From positions 1-64,000 of IMG/VR virus record IMGVR_UViG_3300023180_000051: a DNA stretch of 64,000 nt; one strand, written 5' to 3'. Position numbers and translations under genes: made by a program. The notes beneath the pieces are model-generated. The model had not been told where the DNA came from and searched no databases. It worked only from the letters and a program-made list of their open reading frames with translations. This DNA is from a virus. Position 1 is the stretch's first letter, and each line of letters starts with the position of its first letter. Below are positions 8,925 to 15,748 of this stretch, piece after piece.

Positions 8925-9122
8925 TTATACCTCCTCTGGTGTTACAATACCAAAGAATTCACATGCTTCTGTCTGACTATCAAACCAATACCATCCATCA
9001 ACAGGATATGTATGGTCATCCTTAGACTCTTTTCTCAATTCATAATTAGAATTCATTACAAAATTTGGTCCATAAAGTAATGTACCATTATCATTCTTAT
9101 AAAATCCTTGTGTGTTTTCCAT
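8925..9122 (-). CDS. Small conserved-looking phage protein, 65 aa
   Basis: Starts MENTQGFYKNDNGTLLYGPNFV, with aromatic-rich centre DGWYWFDSQTEACEFFG. A clear AGGAG precedes the ATG by about seven bases, so the start is well supported. Small proteins of this type often sit between fibre genes in cyanomyoviruses. It may be a fibre chaperone or small adhesin; no function can be assigned from sequence. Confidence 0.75.
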   Translation of the reverse strand: MENTQGFYKNDNGTLLYGPNFVMNSNYELRKESKDDHTYPVDGWYWFDSQTEACEFFGIVTPEEV

Positions 9123-9137
9123 AGTTAATCTCCTAAA

Positions 9138-10901
9138 TTATCCCGTAACAGTCCAACCTTTGTCTGTAGCAATAGAAGTATTGTCAGCAACTGTCCCAGG
9201 ATTACTAGATACAGTTATAGTTTGTGAAGTAACAGTTGATAAGTTTGTGTATATTTCATTCAATGAATTAAAGGATAACTTGGCGTTCGCAACTGAAAAT
9301 GAAACGTCATATAAATCAGTAGATTCTATTCTTTGTAGTGATGCGCATCCACTAATAGAAAGACCAGAAGATGAAGTTCCAGTGCCAAAATTCCAATGAC
9401 TGGGAATAACTTGAATATTTGCACAATTGTATAATACACTACTTCTGCCATTGTTCATATTTGGCATATTATATCTTGGAAGTTTTTCTAAAGAAATGCA
9501 ATTGCTAAAATGATCATCCCAATTAGTACATGAAGTATAATCAGTATCTGGAACTTTTCTCAAAGCCACACAATTTGAGAAAACACTTCTTGCTTGATCT
9601 ACTCCACTACTATTAAAATTTAAAAAGTTTGGAGCTGTAATCAATGATCTACAGTTTGAAAACATAAAATTTACGCTTGTAACACTGGTCATATCAAAAT
9701 CTGCTACTTTTGCAAGTGAATAACAACTTGAAAAGCAAGATGAAAAAGATAGAACTAATCCTGTATTTAAATATGGAACTTCTTTCAAAGAGTAACAACT
9801 TGCAAACGTACTACTCATAATTGTACAACTACTAAAATCAAATTGTGGAATCTCTTCTAAAGAAGTACATGATTGAAAAGCAGCGGTAGCGTTTGTGACA
9901 GAACTAAAATCATATAAAGGCAATTTTTTTAATTTAAAGCATTCATTGAACATAAAAGATATGTTTGTAGCACTGGAAGTATCAAGATACGGAGCTCGAT
10001 CAAGATTATAACAATCAGAAAAAGCACTACTAAAACTAGTTACATTTGATGAAAGACTAGGATCTATAACAAAATTTTGTAGGTTAGTGCATCCACTACA
10101 CATATTTTGAAAACTAGTAATGCTACTACTAAGATTGTAAATTTCTATACTTTCTAAATATTTCGCCATAACCGCAGTAAAATCAGAGATATTACTAAGT
10201 TGTAGACTTGTGCAACTTGGAAGTGAAAGTTTTATTTCTAACCAACCACTAGTATATCCACCTCTAGAAAAAGGTGCAAATTTATTATCAAGATCGAGTC
10301 TCTCAATGTTACCAGATGTTGGCGTAATTTTTATAGTTTCTATTTTATATGGCAGCAATGATCCAGATCCATCAGTAGTTAGTGCCACAGCACTACCAGA
10401 TTCTGTTGCTGAGATTTGAAATGTATTTGTTGTTGGATTTATTACATAATAATCTTTTCCTTCTGTTATTCCAGTTGTTGATGAAATGCGGTAGAATTGT
10501 ACAATGTCTCCTTCAATATATCCATGAGAACTTCTTGTTACTACATCTCCAGTATCTGTAAAAGTAACAGTGGCATCATATAATGCATTATTATCAAAAG
10601 GAGTTGCCCATTCGACATATTGATTAGTCGATCTGTTTGTTGTACTAATACCGACACGCTCAACTTGATAAGTACCACTGTTAGACACTTGACAAGTTAC
10701 TGAACTTTCATTGCCATTATTTCCAGTGTTATCTCCTGGCCAAACAGCACACAACCCAACAAATTTTTCATCACTACTAGAAACTGACTCTGGAAATTCT
10801 GGCCATGCTTTGTTTCTTTTCCATATTTGTTCACTAGTATTTGTCGATACAGATCTTGTACTAGACTGAATACTAAATGATTGATTATTGCGAATTGCCA
10901 T
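9138..10901 (-). CDS. BspA-type leucine-rich-repeat adhesin-like protein, 587 aa
   Basis: Residues about 1-215 form an N-terminal attachment region with a beta module (SSHGYIEGDIVQFYRI). From about 265 to 520 there are roughly ten repeats of ~24 residues of the form xSLxxxPxxDxSSxTxxxxxFxxC, each closing with Cys, the pattern of BspA/DUF285-type leucine-rich repeats. The C-terminus TSIATDKGWTVTG is typical of such proteins. In bacteria these repeats bind host surfaces. In a late virion operon next to fibre genes the likely role is a receptor-binding or decoration protein. The start overlaps the 108-aa stop by one base (TAATG). Confidence 0.88.
   Translation of the reverse strand: MAIRNNQSFSIQSSTRSVSTNTSEQIWKRNKAWPEFPESVSSSDEKFVGLCAVWPGDNTGNNGNESSVTCQVSNSGTYQVERVGISTTNRSTNQYVEWATPFDNNALYDATVTFTDTGDVVTRSSHGYIEGDIVQFYRISSTTGITEGKDYYVINPTTNTFQISATESGSAVALTTDGSGSLLPYKIETIKITPTSGNIERLDLDNKFAPFSRGGYTSGWLEIKLSLPSCTSLQLSNISDFTAVMAKYLESIEIYNLSSSITSFQNMCSGCTNLQNFVIDPSLSSNVTSFSSAFSDCYNLDRAPYLDTSSATNISFMFNECFKLKKLPLYDFSSVTNATAAFQSCTSLEEIPQFDFSSCTIMSSTFASCYSLKEVPYLNTGLVLSFSSCFSSCYSLAKVADFDMTSVTSVNFMFSNCRSLITAPNFLNFNSSGVDQARSVFSNCVALRKVPDTDYTSCTNWDDHFSNCISLEKLPRYNMPNMNNGRSSVLYNCANIQVIPSHWNFGTGTSSSGLSISGCASLQRIESTDLYDVSFSVANAKLSFNSLNEIYTNLSTVTSQTITVSSNPGTVADNTSIATDKGWTVTG
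9345..10100 (-). repeat. About ten BspA-type leucine-rich repeats with a Cys ladder
   Basis: Units such as TSLEEIPQFDFSSC, YSLKEVPYLNTG and ISLEKLPRYNMPN recur every ~24 residues (72 bases). Nearly every unit ends in F(S/A/N)xC, which would place one Cys per turn along the solenoid. Boundaries are approximate. Confidence 0.85.
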
Positions 10902-11227
10902 TATGTAATCTCCGATCCAAATAGACTAAAAGATAAATTAACACTCGATGCGTACACTGTTACAACATCTGTAGTTGCTAATGTAATACCTAGAGTGAGG
11001 TGAAGAGAGTCAGTTTGAGCTATAACTGTATCGTATATTACATAGTGTTGATTGGCAATAGCTGCACCAGATGGTCTAACAGCAACTCTAACTGATGCCG
11101 CTGATCCACGATTGCATATAGAAAGCGTTGATACTACAGTACTAGTAGATGCTGGAACTGTGTATAAATCTGTGTTTGTTGTAGCAGATGGAGAACTTTG
11201 TCCAAGTACTTTATATGTTGTTGCCAT
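10901..11227 (-). CDS. Small virion structural protein, 108 aa
   Basis: Starts MATTYKVLGQSSPSATTNTDLYTVPA and ends SVNLSFSLFGSEIT. The motif SICNRGSAASVRVAVRPSGAAIANQHY in the middle matches a small beta-sandwich virion protein found across marine phages. It is compact, with no coiled coil or membrane segment. It lies one base after the 427-aa fibre stop and overlaps the LRR protein start. It probably decorates capsid or fibre. Confidence 0.82.
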   Translation of the reverse strand: MATTYKVLGQSSPSATTNTDLYTVPASTSTVVSTLSICNRGSAASVRVAVRPSGAAIANQHYVIYDTVIAQTDSLHLTLGITLATTDVVTVYASSVNLSFSLFGSEIT

Positions 11228-11228
11228 T

Positions 11229-12512
11229 TTATGCTCCCATTAATAAAAACGAACTGATAGTTTCTTGTGCAGCTGCAGGTTCTGTTGCACCAGTTACTGT
11301 ATATGAAGAACCAAATTCAATCCACTGTGAACTATTTCCGTCGTTGTAGTAAACGTAACAAATTCCGTCGTCAGAATCTACCCAGCGATCTCCTACACTT
11401 GGAGATGTTGGCGCTGTTGACTGGAAGTAATTTTCTCCGCCATTACTAACGGATCCATCTGCCATTAAATACTGTGATGCAGTTCCGCCAGATTTTATAA
11501 ACGAAGTCGCTTTTATATTACCTTGTACATCTAATTTTTCAGTTGGATCTATTCCAATACCAACATTATAATTCTCATCTCCAACAATCCAATAGTTTGC
11601 TGCTCCACTACTTGTTCTATTTCCTATAGCAAGTTGCTCATTGCTAGTTGTATCTGGCGCATCAAATAAAAATGATTCACTAAATCCATTTCCTATGATA
11701 ACTTTATTTGATGCAGTTGTAGATATTCCTCCATATTTTCCAATAAAAATATTGGAAGATCCTGTAGTATTATTATTTCCTGATAGTGTGCCAATAGAAA
11801 CGTTATCTTGCCCTTCTGTAATAGAAGGTCCAGCAATATATCCAATCGAAACATTTTCTGATCCAGTAGTATAACCAGGTGATGGAAAATATCCTAGGAA
11901 GACGTTATGATTACCAGTTGCACCACTATTTGCTCCTTCACCAGCACCTTCTCCTATGCATACATTATAACTAGCAGATGTAATTTCACCACCAGCATTA
12001 ACTCCAATAAAAACATTATTAAATGCACCGTCAAAATTAAGTCCCGCAAATCTACCTATAGAGATATTTTGATTACCATCGGTATTAGCTGAACCAGCAA
12101 GTTGACCGATAGATATGTTATAAACACCACTAGTAAGTGATTCCCCCGACTGGTCGCCAATAAGAATATTATCAGTTCCTGTCGTCAGAGCAGCACCTGT
12201 GGTTGTTGAACTGCCAACTAAAAAATTCTGATTATTACTTAGAACAATTTTGTCGTCATTCAGAAGAATGTTATTACCATTTGAATCTAAGTCTCCACCA
12301 AGTTGTGGAGTGGTATCTTCTACTACATTAGATATTCCTCCTCCCCCAGCACCAGCACCAATCTCTACGATGCTTTCTGTGCCGTTGTCTTTCTTGATAA
12401 ACAGTTTGCCATCAAACGTGTTGATAGCAACTTCTCCTAATGCTAATTGTGCAGTAGTTGGTACTGCAGATTGTGTGGCTGATCGCCTCAGCCTTACTAC
12501 TGGTGTTGCCAT
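11229..12512 (-). CDS. YadA-head-like tail fibre protein, 427 aa
   Basis: The N-terminus (residues 1-50: RLRRSA...LALGEVAINTFDGKLF) is a fibre attachment module that also begins the 646-aa protein. Residues about 110-280 are a run of short repeats with Gx(D/E/S)NxxIGxxAG (for example NISIGQLAG, NVSIGYIAG, NVSIGTLSG), the pattern of trimeric autotransporter (YadA-type) left-handed beta-roll heads. The C-terminal part has STAPTSPSVGDRWVDSDDG, common at fibre ends. Likely a trimeric side fibre or fibre tip that contacts the host. Confidence 0.85.
   Translation of the reverse strand: MATPVVRLRRSATQSAVPTTAQLALGEVAINTFDGKLFIKKDNGTESIVEIGAGAGGGGISNVVEDTTPQLGGDLDSNGNNILLNDDKIVLSNNQNFLVGSSTTTGAALTTGTDNILIGDQSGESLTSGVYNISIGQLAGSANTDGNQNISIGRFAGLNFDGAFNNVFIGVNAGGEITSASYNVCIGEGAGEGANSGATGNHNVFLGYFPSPGYTTGSENVSIGYIAGPSITEGQDNVSIGTLSGNNNTTGSSNIFIGKYGGISTTASNKVIIGNGFSESFLFDAPDTTSNEQLAIGNRTSSGAANYWIVGDENYNVGIGIDPTEKLDVQGNIKATSFIKSGGTASQYLMADGSVSNGGENYFQSTAPTSPSVGDRWVDSDDGICYVYYNDGNSSQWIEFGSSYTVTGATEPAAAQETISSFLLMGA
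11683..12180 (-). repeat. YadA-head-type short repeats in the 427-aa fibre
   Basis: Roughly eight units with the core N(V/I)xIG, spaced about 14-25 residues apart, in the middle of the 427-aa protein. Unit boundaries are approximate. Confidence 0.75.
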
Positions 12513-12531
12513 TTTTTATCCTATATAGGTT

Positions 12532-12756
12532 TTAAAATGTGCCACCATCCTGATCTGTATCTACAGACTTTTTACGGGTGGTGGTTTTCTTGGTAGGAGC
12601 AGATTCAGAAGCATTATTTAATGCCTCGGTCAATGCTAAGTCAAATGCTCTTACCTTCGCTTCTAACGCAACAATCTGATTGAGTTGAGAGGAAATTTTT
12701 TCCTGCATCACCTCAATCAGAATTGCGTAATCTACTTGTACTTGATTTTGGATCAT
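12532..12756 (-). CDS. Small coiled-coil protein, 74 aa
   Basis: Residues 1-50 are a predicted amphipathic coiled coil (DYAILIEVMQEKISSQLNQI then VALEAKVRAFDLALTEAL), followed by a basic Thr/Lys tail (KKTTTRKKS) and an acidic end. The gene lies between two fibre genes and has its own late promoter (12779-12786), so it is expressed late. It may be a fibre trimerization or assembly chaperone; this is inference from size, coil and position. Confidence 0.78.
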   Translation of the reverse strand: MIQNQVQVDYAILIEVMQEKISSQLNQIVALEAKVRAFDLALTEALNNASESAPTKKTTTRKKSVDTDQDGGTF

Positions 12757-12760
12757 AACA

Positions 12761-12783
12761 AAATAATACTGTTAGTATTATTT
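12761..12783 (-). promoter_or_regulatory. Perfect 10-bp inverted repeat spanning a late start site
   Basis: Arms AAATAATACT (12761-12770) and AGTATTATTT (12774-12783) with a 3-base loop. The upstream arm overlaps the promoter at 12779-12786; the expected start (~12773) falls in the loop. It could be a weak terminator for the 646-aa gene or a leader hairpin of the 74-aa gene. Confidence 0.6.
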
Positions 12784-12786
12784 ATC
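12779..12786 (-). promoter_or_regulatory. Late promoter GATAAATA overlapping the 646-aa gene stop
   Basis: GATAAATA on the minus strand, with its first two bases inside the stop codon of the 646-aa gene (12785-12787) and 22 bases before the 74-aa start. Confidence 0.8.
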
Positions 12787-14725
12787 AATAAGTACCAGCA
12801 TCAACTGTTAGGTTCTGAAGATATCTTCCAGCGGTTGAACCATCGGGAGCAGAACCAGCAGCAAGATAACTTACAATCGCTTGATTAGCTCCAGCGGTAT
12901 CTGTTACGTTTAGAGCACCACAAAGAACTGCAATTGGAGTAGGTGAAAGATCAGTACCCGAACCAGTGCCAGTAGTAGTACCAGTAACAAATAGATCTAG
13001 ACCTTCGTCATAACCGATGAAGATGTTGTCATCATCACCACGCTCAATTACGATACCAGAATCTGCAGTTGGATTACCAGTAGTACCGTTTGCTAATTCA
13101 AGCAGTCTATCTGAAACTACGGTGTTGGTAGTATTGATGGTTGTGGTAGTACCATTGACTGTTAAGTTACCAGTGATAGTGACGTTAGAATCAAACGTAC
13201 CGTCTCCAGTAACATCAAGAGTACCAGGAACATCAATATTTGATGCCCACTCAACACCTGTACCAGCAGCATCTGTTTGAAGTAACTGACGAGCAGTTCC
13301 ATTTGCTAGTTTTGAAACCGCAATCTCAGCAGTAGCAGAGATATCTCCATCTACAATTACACCAGAACCAATGCTAGCAGCGCCGCCAGCAGCAATAGTG
13401 ATATCGCCAGATACCTTACCGAAAGTATAATCAGCAACTCTCGTTACTGCTGCTTTGCGGTTAGTACCAGCGCCACCATCATCGACAGCGATAAGATCAG
13501 CATCTGCAAGTGCAGCACCGATGTCAGTCATGCCATCGATGTCAAGTGCTAACTCATGAGAAATTCCTTCACCTGATGTAGCACCACTGGTAGAAATACC
13601 ACCATTAGCAGTTACTGAAACATCAGCAACATAATCACCAGTAGTATCTGTTCCAAGTGCAACAGAGTTAGCAGCAATTGTGGCAACACCAGATGAGTTG
13701 AAAGTTACATCACCAGTTGCTTCTTGAAGAACATATAGTGCTAAATTAGCAGCAGTAATCTTATTATGACCGACACCATTGACACCATCAACAGTGTCAT
13801 AGAATGCTAGTTCGTCAGCATCAGCAATAGTGTCAGTATCTAAACCATTGATGTCTAGTGCAACGTCATCTGCGTTGACTGTGATACCTTCACCAGCACC
13901 AATTGCTAGATCAACGGTTTGACCTTCACCAGCAGAAGAAGTCTTAGCAAGACCTGCACCTGCGGTTACATCTTCGACATAGTTGCCAGTTGTCTGAGTT
14001 CCTAGAGCAACAGAGTCGTTCTGGATTGTTGCAGTGCCGTTTGCTGCAACAGCAATATCGCCAGCAATATCAGCAAAAATAACAGTCTCAAGATTTGAAA
14101 TTGTTACCTTCTTATTTGCTGTTGCTGATGCATCATATACTGCAAAAGAATCAGCAACGACTAGAGGATCAGTGCCACCTTCTGCATCTAGTGCAGTTAG
14201 TTCGTTAATGTCTAGAGCAGTTGTAAGAACATTAGTTGCCGTAGCATAGGTCTGTGAAATACCAGACCCACCAGTAAATGTTACGGTATCTGTAGAAGCA
14301 ATGTTCTCTGAGTTAGAACCATCAGATACTGTCCAACCAGAATAACCTGATGTTTGATCTACCCAAGAAAGATTTCCATTAGCATCGGACTGAAGAATCT
14401 TTGCTCCTGTTGGAGCTGCTGGCCAAGTATATGTTGAATCTGTTGCGATATCAGCAACATCAAAAGTTACCGATCCTCCACCAGATACATCAGTTCTTGC
14501 TAGAATAGTTACTTCGCCTGAAGTAGTTGCCGCCGCGGCTGTGAGTGACTCATCAACTCTTGCTGTATATGAAGTACCACCAACATGAACAAAAGAAGAT
14601 GCGCCATCTGCAACGTAAAGGTTGCTTGCGCTAGTATCAAAAAATGGTTCACCAGAAAGAGCAGTTGACACATTTCCTACTGGGGTGGATGATCCCCTAC
14701 GTAGTCTTAAACGTGGTGCTGCCAT
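12785..14725 (-). CDS. Repeat-containing tail fibre protein, 646 aa
   Basis: The N-terminus RLRRGSSTPVGN and GEPFFDTSASNLYV is the same attachment module as in the 427-aa fibre. Residues about 168-455 hold three tandem repeats of ~105-120 residues, each LDI(N/D)G..., then ADADxxAxYD, a short KxT helix, GDIxxxxxGxATI and SVALGTxTTGxYVxDV. The last ~150 residues include GDGTFDSNVTITGNLTVNG and TNTVVSDRLLELANGT, then a beta C-terminus (EWASNIDVPGTLDV precedes them). Likely a long trimeric fibre; copy number probably sets its length. Confidence 0.85.
   Translation of the reverse strand: MAAPRLRLRRGSSTPVGNVSTALSGEPFFDTSASNLYVADGASSFVHVGGTSYTARVDESLTAAAATTSGEVTILARTDVSGGGSVTFDVADIATDSTYTWPAAPTGAKILQSDANGNLSWVDQTSGYSGWTVSDGSNSENIASTDTVTFTGGSGISQTYATATNVLTTALDINELTALDAEGGTDPLVVADSFAVYDASATANKKVTISNLETVIFADIAGDIAVAANGTATIQNDSVALGTQTTGNYVEDVTAGAGLAKTSSAGEGQTVDLAIGAGEGITVNADDVALDINGLDTDTIADADELAFYDTVDGVNGVGHNKITAANLALYVLQEATGDVTFNSSGVATIAANSVALGTDTTGDYVADVSVTANGGISTSGATSGEGISHELALDIDGMTDIGAALADADLIAVDDGGAGTNRKAAVTRVADYTFGKVSGDITIAAGGAASIGSGVIVDGDISATAEIAVSKLANGTARQLLQTDAAGTGVEWASNIDVPGTLDVTGDGTFDSNVTITGNLTVNGTTTTINTTNTVVSDRLLELANGTTGNPTADSGIVIERGDDDNIFIGYDEGLDLFVTGTTTGTGSGTDLSPTPIAVLCGALNVTDTAGANQAIVSYLAAGSAPDGSTAGRYLQNLTVDAGTY
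13370..14225 (-). repeat. Three tandem ~105-120-residue fibre repeats
   Basis: Units begin near residues 168 (LDINELTALDAEGG), 287 (LDINGLDTDTIADADELAFY) and 393 (LDIDGMTDIGAALADADLIA) of the 646-aa protein. Similarity is clear at protein level. Limits are approximate. Confidence 0.75.
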
Positions 14726-14756
14726 TTTAGTTCCTTAAAACCTGTTACTTATATAT

Positions 14757-15140
14757 TTAGTAAGTTCCATAGTCTAAAGCATCATCATCAATATTATCAG
14801 ATCTATCAACTATTTCAAATGGTGAAACATATTCATGCTTTTGTAATGATTCATTCCAAACTAAAACATAGTTATTATTTCTATTTGATGTATCGACATC
14901 ATTAGAACCAGATAATGATCCTGCTACTGGTAAACTATAAACATGAGCTTGTTGGGTTTCATCCCAAGTCACAACGTATTGATCTAATCTACCAGAAGTG
15001 TTGACATCATCAAGTGTGGACAAATTTCCTTCTAGCTGCTGAGGAGCTTCATCTACGTCTACAATTTGTTTTCTATCTGTTCTTGTAAAAGTTACATTAT
15101 AATTATTTGTGCTGCTTACTGTAACTTGATACTTGCTCAT
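14757..15140 (-). CDS. Probable structural protein, 127 aa
   Basis: Starts MSKYQVTVSSTNNYNVTFTR and contains two copies of a short unit: LDDVNTSGRLDQYVVTWDET (about 42-61) and NDVDTSNRNNNYVLVWNESL (about 78-97), the second followed by QKHEYVSPFE. This duplicated (D)DVxTSxRxxxYVxxWxExxQxH motif resembles phage baseplate or fibre linker repeats. The start overlaps the 117-aa stop by four bases (ATGA). With the 117-aa protein it probably forms a small baseplate or fibre-adaptor pair. Confidence 0.75.
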   Translation of the reverse strand: MSKYQVTVSSTNNYNVTFTRTDRKQIVDVDEAPQQLEGNLSTLDDVNTSGRLDQYVVTWDETQQAHVYSLPVAGSLSGSNDVDTSNRNNNYVLVWNESLQKHEYVSPFEIVDRSDNIDDDALDYGTY

Positions 15141-15490
15141 AGTACTCCTGGCATTACTGTGACCACTCCTTCAATTACTTTATCCGTTGTTCCTCCAGGA
15201 CTAGTAATAAAAAGATTCCATACATATCTTCCTTTTTTGAGGTCTGTTGTTTTTTGTACCAATGATCCTCCACTGTTTGCCATAGAGAGTTTTACTTCAC
15301 CAGTAGTAACATCAGTTACAGTAGCACCTAAACTATACTTGGTTGTTGTAGTATAATTTCTTGCCATATATGCAGACACAGCATATCCAGTCATATCTAG
15401 AAAGTTTCCATTCTCATCTCTTAGGTTGAATGAAACTTCCCAGTCAGCACCAATCTCTATTTGTAGATTTACTGGTATAGCAGTAGCCAT
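15137..15490 (-). CDS. Small beta-domain baseplate/fibre adaptor-like protein, 117 aa
   Basis: Starts MATAIPVNLQIEIGADWEVSF, continuing LRDENGNFLDMTGYAVSAYM. The pattern (ADWexxFxLxDexGnxlDLTGyxvxaxxr...GxxxlxlxxxxTxxLxxGxYxW) is that of small phage beta-sandwich proteins related to the N-terminal domain of upper baseplate proteins. It is led by a late promoter and hairpin at 15495-15530, with GAGGGG as ribosome-binding site inside the hairpin's 3' arm. The length is typical for a single domain. Confidence 0.82.
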   Translation of the reverse strand: MATAIPVNLQIEIGADWEVSFNLRDENGNFLDMTGYAVSAYMARNYTTTTKYSLGATVTDVTTGEVKLSMANSGGSLVQKTTDLKKGRYVWNLFITSPGGTTDKVIEGVVTVMPGVL

Positions 15491-15494
15491 GAAA

Positions 15495-15530
15495 ATACCC
15501 CTCTATACTTGTATTTATACAGAGGGGTAT
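15495..15530 (-). promoter_or_regulatory. Perfect 10-bp inverted repeat enclosing a late promoter; 3' arm holds the ribosome-binding site
   Basis: On the minus strand the arms are ATACCCCTCT (15530-15521) and AGAGGGGTAT (15504-15495). The 16-base loop contains TATAAATA. The 3' arm includes GAGGGG, the only good ribosome-binding site for the ATG at 15490, and is followed by TTTC. RNA started at the late promoter (~15506) lacks the 5' arm. The same structure could act as a terminator for the 60-aa gene, whose stop is 3 bases upstream. Confidence 0.8.
15512..15519 (-). promoter_or_regulatory. Late promoter TATAAATA inside a hairpin loop
   Basis: A perfect T4 late consensus TATAAATA followed by C, lying in the loop of the inverted repeat at 15495-15530 and 22 bases before the 117-aa start. 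Confidence 0.88.
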
Positions 15531-15533
15531 CTA

Positions 15534-15716
15534 TCAAGATTCTTCGCTTGGAGCGTCTGGTGAATCATGCTCTAATAAATTTAGAGTCTCTAGACCACCA
15601 GTAAGTTTTGTTCTATACTCTTTTGCTTTTACTAGATTTTGTTCTAGTTCTTTAATTTGACTATCAGTTTGAGCAATTTGATCTTCAAAATTTTTTCTAA
15701 GTGTTGCAGGATCCAT
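15534..15716 (-). CDS. Small coiled-coil protein, 60 aa
   Basis: Starts MDPATLRKNFEDQIAQTDSQ; residues 5-45 form a continuous amphipathic coil with heptad-like Ile/Leu spacing, and the tail is acidic (EHDSPDAPSEES). A late promoter (15741-15748) lies 24 bases upstream and overlaps the stop of the 4,038-aa gene. A perfect 14-bp palindrome covers the start codon. It is likely a small fibre or baseplate assembly factor; no function can be read from sequence. Confidence 0.78.
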   Translation of the reverse strand: MDPATLRKNFEDQIAQTDSQIKELEQNLVKAKEYRTKLTGGLETLNLLEHDSPDAPSEES

Positions 15717-15727
15717 GATATATCATG
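15714..15727 (-). promoter_or_regulatory. 14-bp perfect palindrome over the 60-aa start codon
   Basis: CATGATATATCATG is its own reverse complement and includes the ATG (15716-15714). A second dyad, TGATG-A-CATCA (15726-15736), abuts it at the expected late transcription start (~15735). Confidence 0.5.
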
Positions 15728-15740
15728 ATGACATCACTAA

Positions 15741-15748
15741 TATTTATA
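15741..15748 (-). promoter_or_regulatory. Late promoter TATAAATA overlapping the 4,038-aa gene stop
   Basis: A perfect TATAAATA on the minus strand. The TAA stop of the giant gene (15744-15746) lies inside it. It serves the 60-aa gene. Confidence 0.85.

Noticed and set aside
9138-10901. Diversity-generating retroelement acting on the LRR gene
   Set aside because: No reverse transcriptase gene or template repeat is seen in this window, and the repeats show ordinary divergence.
14754-14761. ACTAAATA before the 646-aa gene as a late promoter
   Set aside because: Two mismatches to TATAAATA and only weak 5-bp dyads nearby; left out of the promoter list although it overlaps a stop codon like the others.
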